NCBI GenBank assembly: GCA_002509745.1
Contig: DAWK01000113.1
Span: 1 to 36,740, forward strand
From: Methanobacteriaceae archaeon UBA349
GTDB taxonomy: Archaea; Methanobacteriota; Methanobacteria; Methanobacteriales; Methanobacteriaceae
Direction of reading: 5' to 3'
Length of the DNA: 36,740 bases
The position numbers and the translations under genes were made by a program. Of the stretch, positions 24,873 through 34,863 are shown in pieces. The notes beneath the pieces were generated by a model. That model was not told where the DNA came from and ran no database searches. It was given only the letters and a program-made list of their open reading frames with translations. The first letter of the stretch is position 1. Each line of letters starts with the position of its first letter.

Positions 24873-26231
24873 TTATTTTAAGTACTTCTCCACCAGAGAA
24901 ATTCCCCACTGGGCCATTTCAGTGGCCTTGTCCTGAGAATCAGATTCTGAAAAGCACCTGAATATTGGTTCAGTTCCAGAAGGCCGTATAATTACCCAGC
25001 CATCCTCAGTGAATATTTTAACACCATCAGTGGTGTCCAGTTCATATCCGCGAGGGTCATTGGCAATTTCTTCGGCAATGTTGTCCATTACTTCTTTTTT
25101 AAGGTCATCTGGACATTTAATTTTCATCTTCTCTGAATAATAAACCGGTAATTCCGCTACCAGCTCAGAAAGTGGTTTATCTTCTTTGGCCATGATTTCA
25201 ATTATCTTAGCGGCAGAAAGGGCAGCATCTCGACCATAAACAAAGTCAGGGAAGATTAATCCACCATTTTCTTCTCCACCAAATAGACCATCTTCTTCTT
25301 TGAGCTTTCTCGCTACCAGTAAGTCACCCACTGCAGTAGCAATGACTTCACCATTATTTTCCTTAGCCACATCATAAATAGCCGTAGATGTGGCTACAGT
25401 GGTTACCACCAGGCCACCGTCATTTTCCTTAAGCATTTGCTTTTCTACCAGGGCAAAAGTCTTATCTCCCAGTACGAATTCCCCATTTTCATCAATACAA
25501 ATGGTTCTATCAGCGTCCCCATCATGAGCCAGTCCCAAATTTGCTCCAGTGGCCTTCACCACTTCAATTAGTTCTGTAAGATTGTCTTTTATTGGTTCCG
25601 GGTCTCTGCCTGGGAAGAAACCATCTGGTTGGCAATTTAAGGATAAAACATCACATCCCAGTTTTCTAATCAAGTATGGTGCTGTGAAACAGGCCGCTCC
25701 AGACCCACAGTCCACTACTACTTTTAGGTTGGCCTTTTTAATTGATTCTAAATCCAATCTTTTCAGAACTTCTTCTTGATACTCTTCAATTATCCTTTCA
25801 TTAACAGTTACTTCCCCAATTTCATCCCAGCCCACTCTTTTAGGATTATCATTGAAGAACATGTCTTCAATTTTAATTTCCATCTCATCGTGAATCCCAA
25901 TACCATCTTCATCTACGAATTTTATTCCATTATATTGTGGGGGGTTGTGAGAAGCCGTAATTATTATTCCACCGTTATAATAATTACGTACTGCATATTG
26001 GGCCGCAGGTGTTGGTAAAATACCTAAATCCACCACATCACATCCAGAAGATAATAATCCGGCAATTACTGCGTGTTTAATCATAGGAGTAGTCGTTCTG
26101 GGATCTCCACCCACCGCTACTTTTCCTTGAATAACTGTTCCATATGCCGCTGCTAGCTTTGACGCGAATTCCGGGTTTAAAACCTCATTTGCAAGTCTTC
26201 TAACTCCAAAAGTACCGAATAATCTTTTCAT
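24873..26231 (-). CDS. glmM: phosphoglucosamine mutase (archaeal GlmM type)
   Basis: 452 aa, full length for an alpha-phosphohexomutase. Active-site serine loop TASHNPPQYNG, metal loop DGDADR, sugar loop GGEENGGLIFPD and the phosphate-binding end RPSGTEPIFR are all present. Archaeal members convert glucosamine-6-phosphate to glucosamine-1-phosphate for UDP-GlcNAc, needed for pseudomurein and glycans; some also act on mannose or glucose. The gene is alone on the minus strand with AAAGGAATTGAT before the ATG. The family is certain; the exact sugar is inferred. Confidence 0.88.
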   Translation of the reverse strand: MKRLFGTFGVRRLANEVLNPEFASKLAAAYGTVIQGKVAVGGDPRTTTPMIKHAVIAGLLSSGCDVVDLGILPTPAAQYAVRNYYNGGIIITASHNPPQYNGIKFVDEDGIGIHDEMEIKIEDMFFNDNPKRVGWDEIGEVTVNERIIEEYQEEVLKRLDLESIKKANLKVVVDCGSGAACFTAPYLIRKLGCDVLSLNCQPDGFFPGRDPEPIKDNLTELIEVVKATGANLGLAHDGDADRTICIDENGEFVLGDKTFALVEKQMLKENDGGLVVTTVATSTAIYDVAKENNGEVIATAVGDLLVARKLKEEDGLFGGEENGGLIFPDFVYGRDAALSAAKIIEIMAKEDKPLSELVAELPVYYSEKMKIKCPDDLKKEVMDNIAEEIANDPRGYELDTTDGVKIFTEDGWVIIRPSGTEPIFRCFSESDSQDKATEMAQWGISLVEKYLK

Positions 26232-26449
26232 TTTATCAATTCCTTTCTAAATATAATCCTGTAAAAATTTTTAATTCTAAAGCTTAATTAATATTATAAA
26301 CCAATAAATCTCTCTAAATTTTAATTTAGATCATGTAAATTATTTTATCATCCTATTATCGTTTAATAGTTAAAAATATTAAATAAATTTTTATTTTAAT
26401 GTTTATTATCCTTTATAGTAGAATAATATGTGATGTAAAGAAGATTTTA

Positions 26450-27865
26450 TTATTGAATACTAGTTTTATTAAGTTCAAACACCTTAAAATCCTTATTTTC
26501 ATAGGCTACTGTTGAATAAGGCATAGTAGTGACATTCTTGTTTAGTACAATATATCCTACATTATCATTTATCATATCTAAGGTATTGTATTTTCCCAGA
26601 AGATATTTTTTTATATTCAAATTTTTGGATATTTTTAGATATTGGGAGCCATAAGGAACTGATTGATTAGATATGGAAAATATTGCAGCATTCACAGAAG
26701 AATTATTAGATATTGCAATTAGATTTTTATCACCGGAGTTTTTAAACCATTGCGCTACTGCAATTTGAGAATCAAGTTCTGGTTGAACTGAATTAGCAGC
26801 TTCAAATCCATAATAAGCACCTAATAATAAAATTACGACTGTGAGTACATAAATCGGTCTTTTATCCCCCTCGATACGAATACATTGAACGCCAATCCCA
26901 GCCATGACCATAAGGGGGAATATGGCCAATGCCAGAATGTATACTGCCCCCAAAGGTGTGGTCAAAAATTGAATGAAGCTCAAAATAATTACCGTTAGCA
27001 ACCAGGTCAAAATTAAGATATCCTTAATTTGATTTCTTTTGGCTAAGTAAAAAGCTCCTATGAATGCAAAGATTAAAGGAATTATTCCTAAAAATTCAGG
27101 ATATTTGTTAATAGCAATCAATTGCGATAAATAGGGGGAAATAAATATCTGAAACGTAAATGATCCTTTTATAAATATCGGTGCCCACCAAATAGCTGCA
27201 ATTACTATTGAAACAGCCATTAATATCCAGTAAGCCTTAAGATTAGCTTCTTTTTTCATTATGAAAATTATTAAAGTGAAAATAGTAAGCATAAGAAAAA
27301 TAATGGCCGCTGAGATCGTTTGGGTTAAAAATGCAAACCCTAAGAACATACCAGATATTAAAGCATATTTTAGACTTTTATTTTCAAGAGCCAGAACATA
27401 AAAATAAGCCAATAATGGCATAATTATTAAAATCATAGCTTCTGGCGTGGTAAACATTATTTTAGAAAATAATGCAGAAAACATGACAAATATTCCAGTT
27501 AAAAAGCCAGTTATCATATTATACATTTTATAAGCCGTGAATGAAAAGGATAAAACAATTAAAAATGCAAATACTGGCTGTAAATACTTTAAAATCACCA
27601 TAGAGCCCATAGATAATATTTTGCTCAATGAAAGAATAAAAAAGTCAAAAAGGGGAGAATACATAGGTTGGCCAGACCATAGAAGCGTTTTAGTCCAGGA
27701 GATTCCATTTTCAGAGAAGAATTGAATTAAAGCCGCATGATAAAATGTTTCTCCACCGAGAGGAACTGAATATTTTATAGTCGGAATTAAAACCAAGCAA
27801 AATGTTATTATTGCTGGAATAAAAACTAAAATTGAATTCCTGTTTTTTTGTATTAAGTTCGACAT
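26450..27865 (-). CDS. polytopic membrane protein, GT-C glycosyltransferase-like
   Basis: About 471 aa with roughly eleven hydrophobic helices, for example ILVFIPAIITFCLVLIP and IIPLIFAFIGAFYLAK. After the first helix comes an exported loop with HAALIQFFSENG and LLWSGQPMYSP, and the C-terminal 110 residues are soluble. This is the layout of GT-C lipid-linked glycosyltransferases (STT3/PMT-like), but I see no clear DxD motif, so the activity is a guess. GGTGAT precedes the ATG at 27865; the ATG at 27877 lacks a site. It lies upstream of the glmM-type gene on the same strand but more than 200 bp away. Envelope sugar transfer would fit. Confidence 0.55.
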   Translation of the reverse strand: MSNLIQKNRNSILVFIPAIITFCLVLIPTIKYSVPLGGETFYHAALIQFFSENGISWTKTLLWSGQPMYSPLFDFFILSLSKILSMGSMVILKYLQPVFAFLIVLSFSFTAYKMYNMITGFLTGIFVMFSALFSKIMFTTPEAMILIIMPLLAYFYVLALENKSLKYALISGMFLGFAFLTQTISAAIIFLMLTIFTLIIFIMKKEANLKAYWILMAVSIVIAAIWWAPIFIKGSFTFQIFISPYLSQLIAINKYPEFLGIIPLIFAFIGAFYLAKRNQIKDILILTWLLTVIILSFIQFLTTPLGAVYILALAIFPLMVMAGIGVQCIRIEGDKRPIYVLTVVILLLGAYYGFEAANSVQPELDSQIAVAQWFKNSGDKNLIAISNNSSVNAAIFSISNQSVPYGSQYLKISKNLNIKKYLLGKYNTLDMINDNVGYIVLNKNVTTMPYSTVAYENKDFKVFELNKTSIQ

Positions 27866-28116
27866 CAAATCACCCATTCGAATTTAACTCAGAGATTAAT
27901 TTATATTTAATGATAAATTTAATAGATTATTCCTAATATATTTAATAGATAATTTAATATATTATTTCTAATCTAATTATTTTATTATAGTAGATATAGT
28001 TTGATGGTTTAATTAATTTTAGAAATTCTAATAGGTCTGAATGAGATTTATTAAAAAAAGTTTTTCAACATTAAATGAAACTTGAATTAAATATTAATTT
28101 AGAATTTAGTTACACT

Positions 28117-28506
28117 TCACAATATTTTAATAGAGTTTTGATCTTTTAATATCAGTTCAAAAGCCCCATTATATTGAGTAACAGTTCCAATTACTCTTAT
28201 TCTAAATTTATTAGTGTTCATAGGGCTAAATCCTATTTTTTGCATTTCATGAGTAGTTCCTTCAAAGATTACCACGGTAATTTTGCCAGTGCCATCATTA
28301 ACCTTTAAAAAATAAGTATCGCTTTTTAAGGCTTTTTTAACCTCTTCCACATAACACTCCACAGTAACCTCTTTATCCATGGTTCCCTGATTAATCTCAC
28401 TAATTTTAAGTTTATAAGGACTTATTTGGCCTGCAAAAGCGATCATGCCCACTATACCAATTATAGAGAATATGAGTGCCATTTTAAATATTTTTTTATC
28501 ATCCAT
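28117..28506 (-). CDS. membrane-anchored OB-fold protein
   Basis: About 129 aa. One hydrophobic helix near the N-terminus (MALIFSIIGIVGMIAFAG) is followed by an OB-fold: EVTVECYVEEV, TYFLKVNDGTGKITVVIFEG, RIRVIGTVTQYNGAFELIL. That D-G-T-G-K-I-x-V-V-x-F strand pattern marks the tRNA-anti/nucleic-acid-binding OB family. The anchor suggests an envelope protein, perhaps DNA- or glycan-binding outside the cell. GGGTAAT precedes ATG 28506. No operon partner. Confidence 0.65.
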   Translation of the reverse strand: MDDKKIFKMALIFSIIGIVGMIAFAGQISPYKLKISEINQGTMDKEVTVECYVEEVKKALKSDTYFLKVNDGTGKITVVIFEGTTHEMQKIGFSPMNTNKFRIRVIGTVTQYNGAFELILKDQNSIKIL

Positions 28507-28729
28507 GTTAATTACCCTTAACAAAATTTAGTAATACTTTTTTTAAATATTATTAATATTATTTTATTTAAAAATTATTACTGGAAAATAAAAAATATAT
28601 AAAAACAGGATTCTCCCTAGAAAAATAAGATAAACATTGATTATGATTTTAAATTAATTTTAAATAAAAATTAGAATTCCTGAAATTAATTAGAAAAAAA
28701 TAAAATAGGAATATTAAGATCTCAAAAAA

Positions 28730-30403
28730 TCATCCCTTGAACATGGATTCCACCCGGGCCACCGTATCAATGTCATCCAGACTTAAATCATCCCTAATTC
28801 TTTTAACAACCGGAAACCGAAGAGAATATCCACTCTCGTATTCTGGGCTCTTAACAATCTCACTGTAAGCTATCTCCAGAATAATATGTGGTTTTACCTT
28901 TACCCGCCGTCCTTTGCTCTCCTGAATAATTTCATCCATCCTCTGAGAAAGTTCCAAAAGAGTTTTATCGTCCAAACCAGTGGCCACATGAGCAATAGTC
29001 TTTAAATCACCAGATTCATCACTGAGAGCCATTAAATAAGATCCTATGAAGTGAGCTCGTTTACCCTTACCATAGGTACCCCCAACCACCACCAGGTCCA
29101 GTGATTCTGGTTCTGCCTTGAATTTAAGCATTTTTTTACCTCTGATGCCCGGAATATAGGGTTCATTAGGATCTTTTATCATTATACCCTCGTGCCCTTT
29201 ATTTAAAGAGTCAGTGAACAAGTATTCTGCGTCTTCCACATTTTCCATAGTCACCTTTACTTGTCGACTTAATTGAATCTTGTTTTCACTTAATTTCACA
29301 ATAGATTCCAGAACATCTCTCCTCATTTCCAATGGGGCATCAATAAGTGGTTCATTAAAGTAGAGAACATCAAATAAGTAAAGTGTTAGGGGGACTTCCT
29401 CCATGACTTTTTCAATATCATATTTTCTTCTAACCCTTTGCAGAATATACTGGAAGGAAATGGGCTTTCCATCTTTGGTAACAATTATCTCTCCTTCTAC
29501 AATGAAATCCTGCTGGGGGAGTGCGTTTTCAATATATTCGATAATATCTGGAACTGCATTACTTATATTTTCCAGTCTCCTGGTGAAAACCATGACTTCG
29601 TGGCCTTTTCTATGGATTTGAACCCTGATACCATCATATTTAGTCTCACAATATGCACGGCCCATTTCTTCAATACTTTCTTTAATACCTGGTGCTAACT
29701 GGGCCAGCATAGGTTTAACTGGTTTTCCAGGTTTTAAAGTAAGTTTCTTAAGGCCTTCTTCACCTTCCTCCATAGTAACCTGGGCCACCAGACCCAGATC
29801 ATTGGTTAGCATATGTGCCCGATCAAGTACCTCTTTCTTAACTCCGAAAGCTTGGGAAATAGCATCTCGTATAGTCCCTTCACCTACGCCCACCCTTAGT
29901 TCTTCTAAAATTGTTCTAGTTATGTATTTAGCTTCTAGTGGTGAAGCAAGTGATAAAAGCTCTCTAATTATGTTCATTTTTCTTGATTGAGCCCTGTTTC
30001 CTGACACTGAAGATATTTTTCTCAGATTATTATAAACCATTTCAATAGTAAGTGGTTGGGAAAAGAATGTGGTTTGAGTTCTTTTTTTAAATAAAACTTC
30101 ACTGGCAGCACCGATATCCCCCTGATCCCTAACTTGATCTTCTACCTCTTCCGGAGTCACTCCTACCACAGAAGAAATGGCCTTCATAAGGAGTTTAGAA
30201 CCAATACCTAGTTCTTCTTCACTCCAAACTGGAAATACTCTACCCAATGCCATTAAAGTTACTATAGGAAGTAATTTTGGATGTATGTCTGAAAAAAAAT
30301 CGGATAGAATTTCAGTTTTTTCTAGTCTTTTTGTAGTTGAGTCTAAAGCTTGATAAACATCAACCAAACGTTCATATTTAATTTTATTCTTTTCTGAAGA
30401 CAT
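28730..30403 (-). CDS. lig: ATP-dependent DNA ligase
   Basis: 557 aa, standard archaeal length. The adenylation motif is KYDGIRVQIHRKG near residue 250, whose Lys is the AMP-bound residue. Further motifs: FIVEGEIIV, EGIMIKDP, and KMLKFKAEPESLDLVVVGGT, with the OB-fold closing and a C-terminal FPVVKRIRDD. It seals nicks in Okazaki fragments and during repair, using ATP, with PCNA. The ATG at 30403 has GGATGAT upstream; the TTG at 30415 lies within that stretch. An ATT repeat lies 25 bp before the gene. Confidence 0.93.
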   Translation of the reverse strand: MSSEKNKIKYERLVDVYQALDSTTKRLEKTEILSDFFSDIHPKLLPIVTLMALGRVFPVWSEEELGIGSKLLMKAISSVVGVTPEEVEDQVRDQGDIGAASEVLFKKRTQTTFFSQPLTIEMVYNNLRKISSVSGNRAQSRKMNIIRELLSLASPLEAKYITRTILEELRVGVGEGTIRDAISQAFGVKKEVLDRAHMLTNDLGLVAQVTMEEGEEGLKKLTLKPGKPVKPMLAQLAPGIKESIEEMGRAYCETKYDGIRVQIHRKGHEVMVFTRRLENISNAVPDIIEYIENALPQQDFIVEGEIIVTKDGKPISFQYILQRVRRKYDIEKVMEEVPLTLYLFDVLYFNEPLIDAPLEMRRDVLESIVKLSENKIQLSRQVKVTMENVEDAEYLFTDSLNKGHEGIMIKDPNEPYIPGIRGKKMLKFKAEPESLDLVVVGGTYGKGKRAHFIGSYLMALSDESGDLKTIAHVATGLDDKTLLELSQRMDEIIQESKGRRVKVKPHIILEIAYSEIVKSPEYESGYSLRFPVVKRIRDDLSLDDIDTVARVESMFKG

Positions 30404-30430
30404 TTTATCATCCAAAAGTTAGCAGCATAA

Positions 30431-30461
30431 TTTTATTATTATTATTATTATTATTATTATG
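30431..30461. repeat. ATT trinucleotide repeat upstream of the DNA ligase gene
   Basis: Nine or so TTA units lie between the ligase start and the upstream gene. As minus-strand leader it reads as AAT repeats. It may vary in length between strains and could shift promoter spacing. Confidence 0.75.
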
Positions 30462-30656
30462 AAATAAATTCAATGAAATATTAATTAGAAATATCTAGTT
30501 ATTTATATTAAATAATGTTTATTTATAACCGCAAGTTATGCTTTTTTAAGTGGTTAATATAAAAATGATGATAATTTATAATAAATGATATTTTAATAAA
30601 ATAAGATTATTATTAAAAAATCCATTAGGAATTACTTCAATTAATATTAATGCCCG

Positions 30657-31463
30657 CTATAATTTAAATTCATTTGCTTGCTCAAGGTAGTGATTAAATA
30701 ATCTGTTTCCCCAATTTAATGATTCCTTACCTTCACTGATTAAAAATCGATTTGAATCATATACTCCATTTTCTAAAAAAAGGCCTAATGCTATAAAATC
30801 ATCGGCCAGGGCAAACGAAAGTTTCAGAGAATCTTCAATTTTCCATATATTTATCTTAGAATTGTCTAAATTATTTAAATCATCCATATATTGATTTAAA
30901 AGAATATCACATACATTATCAGTCATGATTAAATTAACATTCTTTTTTAAAGAGTTTGAATCTTTTAATAAATCCATATACTCTGGAAAAAATACAGAGG
31001 ATATTAGGCTAATTTCTTTAGAATTCAATATCCTGTCTGAAATTGCTTTGTGAGGGCCCATTAAATTTTGGAGCTTTGATTCAATTATTTGACCTTGTTC
31101 TAAATTATCTATACCCTCTAAAAGATGAGGAGGTATAACTTCAATTTCGTGATTTAAGAAAAGACTTTCCAATTTATTCATGGATGAAAATGACTTCATT
31201 AGATTAACTAACTTTATAGCGGCGAGCTTTCCCATCTGAGAGAGATAATAAAGTCCAGAATTCTTAAAAACAAAATTCTTGTCTTCTAATTGATAGATTC
31301 CATGGAGTATGGTGGAAGAGCTAAAATCTAGTTCGCTTCTCAAAATAGGTAAATCTTTAGGTTTTTCCCGTAAACTCAGTAATATCTTGGATCGAACATC
31401 CGAATTTACAAAAAATTTCATATCACCTTTTACATCGTCATATAAACCTAATGCTCTATTCAT
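30657..31463 (-). CDS. HTH-DUF1724 transcriptional regulator
   Basis: About 268 aa. The N-terminal 90 residues form a winged helix of ArsR type (VRSKILLSLREKPKDLPILR, then SSTILHGIYQLEDKNFV). The C-terminal part is DUF1724-like: EVIPPHLLEGIDNLEQGQII, SSVFFPEYMD and the end FLISEGKESLNWGNRLF. Proteins of this layout are numerous in Methanobacteriales and Methanosarcinales; their ligands are mostly unknown. ATG 31463 with GGGTGG upstream is preferred to the GTG at 31469. It faces no obvious target. Confidence 0.8.
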   Translation of the reverse strand: MNRALGLYDDVKGDMKFFVNSDVRSKILLSLREKPKDLPILRSELDFSSSTILHGIYQLEDKNFVFKNSGLYYLSQMGKLAAIKLVNLMKSFSSMNKLESLFLNHEIEVIPPHLLEGIDNLEQGQIIESKLQNLMGPHKAISDRILNSKEISLISSVFFPEYMDLLKDSNSLKKNVNLIMTDNVCDILLNQYMDDLNNLDNSKINIWKIEDSLKLSFALADDFIALGLFLENGVYDSNRFLISEGKESLNWGNRLFNHYLEQANEFKL

Positions 31464-31622
31464 ATCCACCCAATCAACCCCAAATAAGCTTTTAAATAAT
31501 AAAAGCCTATTTTTAATGCTGTTATAATACAGGCACCCCTATAATCGTATAATTTGATTTAAGAACTATTTAAAATATTTTATTATAAAATATGAATTAA
31601 ATAATACTTTTAGGTGTGTTTA

Positions 31623-31685
31623 ATGGGAAATTATTTCAAGAATAATCTTAAAAAAAGATCTAAAAAACTTAAAACCTCCATATAA
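31623..31685 (+). CDS. possible 20-residue basic peptide
   Basis: A very short frame with AGGTG (31612-31616) six bases before the ATG encodes a lysine-rich peptide, MGNYFKNNLKKRSKKLKTSI. Nothing else supports it and no family is known. It may be chance in an AT-rich gap. Confidence 0.2.
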   Translation: MGNYFKNNLKKRSKKLKTSI

Positions 31686-31752
31686 TGCTCATTTATACTT
31701 AAAAAATAAAAAAAAGATTGAATAGAACATAAAAAATTATAGTTGAATTTAA

Positions 31753-32268
31753 TTACAAAAACCTTTCAAAACGTTCTTTGCCCACTTTACAAATAGGACA
31801 AACTTCTGGAGGTTCATCACGTGCACATAAATACCCACAAACCCTACATCTCCAGACCGGAAATGGTAAAGCAGATGCAGAAATTCCAATATCTGAGAAC
31901 TGGCCTGCGTTTTCTTTGCGCTCTTCCAAAGTAGGTCTTCTCTCAGGAATAGATCTTAATTCCTTTTCACCCCTTAAAATTTCGCCAGAAACATATAGAC
32001 CACAATAACACGCCCCGTATTCATCCAAATCAGGATCACGATAATCGCATGGGCAAATTAAATCCAGATCTTCTTCATTCTTACCTGAAGCCAGGCGACA
32101 TGGGCAAGCCCCATAACCATAACGCTGTTGATTTACTAATATGCTGGATAAAAGCTCCTTGGTGAATTCTTCATCGGGATTGAGATGATAACCTGATATT
32201 TCGGCCTCTTGTTTAAGTTTTTTATAATAATCTTCCACCAGAGAATCGTCGGGTTCACTGGAACTCAT
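31753..32268 (-). CDS. ferredoxin:thioredoxin reductase catalytic subunit fused to rubredoxin
   Basis: 171 aa. Residues about 1-105 form the FTR catalytic domain: [22 protein letters not shown] and GACYCGL carry the six cysteines of the [4Fe-4S] cluster and redox disulfide. Residues about 138-171 form a rubredoxin-like knuckle pair, [22 protein letters not shown], for one iron. FTR passes ferredoxin electrons to thioredoxin or glutaredoxin; the fused rubredoxin may be the electron entry or exit. It overlaps the glutaredoxin gene at 32265 by four bases (ATGA), so both are translated together, probably as a redox pair. Confidence 0.88.
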   Translation of the reverse strand: MSSSEPDDSLVEDYYKKLKQEAEISGYHLNPDEEFTKELLSSILVNQQRYGYGACPCRLASGKNEEDLDLICPCDYRDPDLDEYGACYCGLYVSGEILRGEKELRSIPERRPTLEERKENAGQFSDIGISASALPFPVWRCRVCGYLCARDEPPEVCPICKVGKERFERFL

Positions 32269-32543
32269 CCCAATGCCTCCTCAATAGACGCCTTATCAAA
32301 ACCTACAATTGATTTGTCATTATTTACAACCAGGGTGGGGAACGATAAAGAAGTATTCCATTTTTTAAGATTTTCTATGACTTTATTTCTCTCATCACCC
32401 TCAGTTAAGTCCACGTAAACATAATCATAATCTACCCCTAGCTCTTCTAATAGAAGTCTTGTTTTTTTGCACCATCCACAGGTGCTTAAGGCAAATAGGA
32501 GGATTTCTCCTTTTTTCTCACCATCAACATGTTCTAACTTCAT
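32265..32543 (-). CDS. glutaredoxin-like protein
   Basis: 92 aa with a thioredoxin-fold start [20 protein letters not shown], where CGWC is the redox pair, then [18 protein letters not shown] containing the cis-Pro and glycine loop. It probably reduces disulfides, receiving electrons from the FTR-rubredoxin protein encoded directly downstream. A four-base overlap couples the two genes. The ATG has AGGAGGT directly upstream. Confidence 0.88.
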   Translation of the reverse strand: MKLEHVDGEKKGEILLFALSTCGWCKKTRLLLEELGVDYDYVYVDLTEGDERNKVIENLKKWNTSLSFPTLVVNNDKSIVGFDKASIEEALG

Positions 32544-32759
32544 TAAATACCTCCTGAGTAAATAAATAATTCTAAATACAATTCATTTAATAATTATGCT
32601 CATCTTTTTATATTATTTTATGGATTTATAAAAAAAAATTTAATAATTATTGTAATTACTGAAAAAGAATTATAAAAAATCAGAATATCTAAGAAAATAG
32701 AATAAAAATAATAAAAAGCAGCAATATAAATAAAAAAGAGTAAAAATATAATTTAAAAT

Positions 32760-34034
32760 CTAAAAGTCATCCCTAGCCAGTCTAAGAGCACAATATTCCC
32801 CACACATGGCACACATATCATCTTCTTCAACTGGACATTCTTTTCTAAACTTTTTAGGTTTCTCAGGGTCAAATGCCAGCTCAAACTGTTTTTCCCAGTC
32901 AAAGTTTCGCCGGGCATGAGACATTTTTTTCTCATTTTCCCAAGCAGATTTAAGACCTAAAGAAACATCAGCGGCTTGTGCTGCGATTTTAGAAGCAATT
33001 ACTCCTTCTTTAACATCTTCAATACTCGGAATGGTCAGATGCTCGGCAGGAGTCACATAGCATAAAAAGTCAGCCCCTGATGAAGCAGCAATGGCCCCAC
33101 CAATAGCAGAAGTAATATGATCATAACCTGGGGCCATATCCGTGACAATAGGGCCTAAAACATAGAAAGGAGCTCCTTTGCATATTGTTTTTTGAATTTT
33201 CATATTGGCCGCAATTTGGTCCAGTGGAACATGTCCTGGGCCTTCCACCATACACTGTACATCAGCATCTCTTGCTTTTTGAACTAAATCTCCCAGAGTA
33301 ATTAGTTCCTGTATTTGAGGAATATCTGTAGCATCAGAAAGACATCCTGGACGTAATCCATCGCCCAAACTCAAAGTAACATCGTGCTCATATGCGATTT
33401 CCAATAAATATTCATAATTTTCATATAAAGGATTTTCCTGCCCATTATGTTTAATCCAGGAAGCTAAAAAGGCCCCACCCCTACTAACAACACCCATTAC
33501 TCTCTCAGCACGGATCAATTTATCAACCGTGTCTTTAGTAATTCCACAGTGTAAGGTCATGAAGTCCACACCATCTTTGGCCTGGTTTTCCACCGCACGG
33601 AACATATCCTCTTCCGTCATGTCAATTACGGTTTCCCCACGGGATCTTGCTGCTACGCCTGCCTCATAAATAGGCACCGTTCCAATAGGAACATCAATAG
33701 ATTTTAATATGGCATTCCTGATCTCTTTAATTCCTGGGCCAGTGCTTAAATCCATTACCGCGTGAGCTCCGTACTGTACGGCCACCAGTGCTTTTTCCAA
33801 TTCCAGATCAATATCTTCCATTTCTGAAGAAGAACCTACATTAGCATTAATTTTAGTGCTTAAACCTTCACCCACAGCACATGGAGTCGATTCACGGTTT
33901 ACATTACGAGGTATTACGATACGGCCATCTGATAAACCTCGGATAAGCTTTTGAATATCTATATCTTCGATTCTAGCCACTTCTTGCATTTCTGGAGTTA
34001 TATGGCCTTTTTTTGCTTGTTCCATCTGTGTCAA
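32760..34034 (-). CDS. thiC: phosphomethylpyrimidine synthase
   Basis: 424 aa, the short archaeal form without the N-terminal extension of bacterial ThiC. Conserved blocks: TKINANVGSSSE, GAHAVMDLSTGPGI, DFMTLHCGIT, VVSRGGAFLASWI, LSLGDGLRPGCLSDA, CMVEGPGHVPLDQI and the C-terminal cluster CAMCGEYC, which binds the radical-SAM [4Fe-4S] centre. It converts aminoimidazole ribotide to HMP-phosphate for thiamine. TTG start at 34034 chosen because GAGGGAT lies four bases upstream; ATG at 34025 is less well placed. No TPP riboswitch was recognised in the 306-bp leader. Confidence 0.93.
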   Translation of the reverse strand: MTQMEQAKKGHITPEMQEVARIEDIDIQKLIRGLSDGRIVIPRNVNRESTPCAVGEGLSTKINANVGSSSEMEDIDLELEKALVAVQYGAHAVMDLSTGPGIKEIRNAILKSIDVPIGTVPIYEAGVAARSRGETVIDMTEEDMFRAVENQAKDGVDFMTLHCGITKDTVDKLIRAERVMGVVSRGGAFLASWIKHNGQENPLYENYEYLLEIAYEHDVTLSLGDGLRPGCLSDATDIPQIQELITLGDLVQKARDADVQCMVEGPGHVPLDQIAANMKIQKTICKGAPFYVLGPIVTDMAPGYDHITSAIGGAIAASSGADFLCYVTPAEHLTIPSIEDVKEGVIASKIAAQAADVSLGLKSAWENEKKMSHARRNFDWEKQFELAFDPEKPKKFRKECPVEEDDMCAMCGEYCALRLARDDF

Positions 34035-34340
34035 TTTTTATCCCTCAATTTTGAGTATGAATCATTAATTTTTAAATAGAAAATTTGTTGTTTAAAATTT
34101 AATTTAAATTCAATTTGCCTATTGATAGCAAAAATCAAAATATTTACGCATCTATTAATTAACTTAAGTTATAGTTGTAAATATAAATTCTTAAATTTAA
34201 TCCCCAATTCTTAAAAGATCAATTACATACAAATCCCACAGCAAGAAAATTTACTTGATTTTTATATTCTTATAACCAATGCCGAAATAAGAAAATTTAC
34301 ACCTCAATTTTAATATATCATCATAAACACAAATAAATCT
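34035..34340. other. 306-bp divergent intergenic region
   Basis: AT-rich and non-coding. It holds the thiC leader on one side and the promoter of the CBS gene on the other: AATATATCAT at 34311-34320, about 25 bp before the ATG at 34341. I looked for a THI-box on the minus strand and found none. Nothing else seen. Confidence 0.5.
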
Positions 34341-34721
34341 ATGATAAGAAATTTGCATGCCCATGACGTCATGATAACTGAAGTTGTGGTTTCAGCCCCA
34401 GAAGACCTGGTTGCTGCTGCTAATCTTAAAATGGTGCGTGCCAACATAGGTGGCGTCCCAATAGTTAAGGACGAAAAGTTAATTGGTCTCATAACCCATA
34501 GAGATATCCTTTTAGCCGGAGGAGAAGCATTAAAACTTAAAGTAGAAGATTTAATGAGTAAAGATCTAGTTGTGGTTAATAAAGACACTCACCTTAAAGA
34601 CATCAGTAAAATTATGGCCGATACAGGGTATCAACGCATTCCAGTAGTTAAAGGCGATAAGTTAATTGGTTTAATAACACAAAGCTGCATTATAAGAGCT
34701 GTAGCAGATTATCTTGATTGA
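34341..34721 (+). CDS. two-CBS-domain protein
   Basis: 126 aa, two CBS repeats and nothing else: VMITEVVVSAPEDLVAAANL...GGVPIVKD-KLIGLITHRDIL and LMSKDLVVVNKDTHLKDISK...RIPVVKGDKLIGLITQS. CBS pairs bind adenosyl compounds such as AMP, ATP or S-adenosylmethionine and sense energy state. No Shine-Dalgarno site is seen, and a TATA box lies about 25 bp before the ATG, so the message is probably leaderless. It is divergent from thiC. Confidence 0.88.
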   Translation: MIRNLHAHDVMITEVVVSAPEDLVAAANLKMVRANIGGVPIVKDEKLIGLITHRDILLAGGEALKLKVEDLMSKDLVVVNKDTHLKDISKIMADTGYQRIPVVKGDKLIGLITQSCIIRAVADYLD

Positions 34722-34863
34722 TTTCTGGTTAAACTGTGATTTAAAACCTATGACTCAATCAGAGTTTATTTAAAAGATAATTTAATATTTAATTATAAAT
34801 TTTTATATTAAATTTAATTTTATATGAATTTTAATATTATCACCAATAAATGCCCAAATTAAA

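Noticed and set aside
34035..34340. TPP riboswitch upstream of thiC
   Set aside because: No THI-box pattern was found on either strand in this interval.
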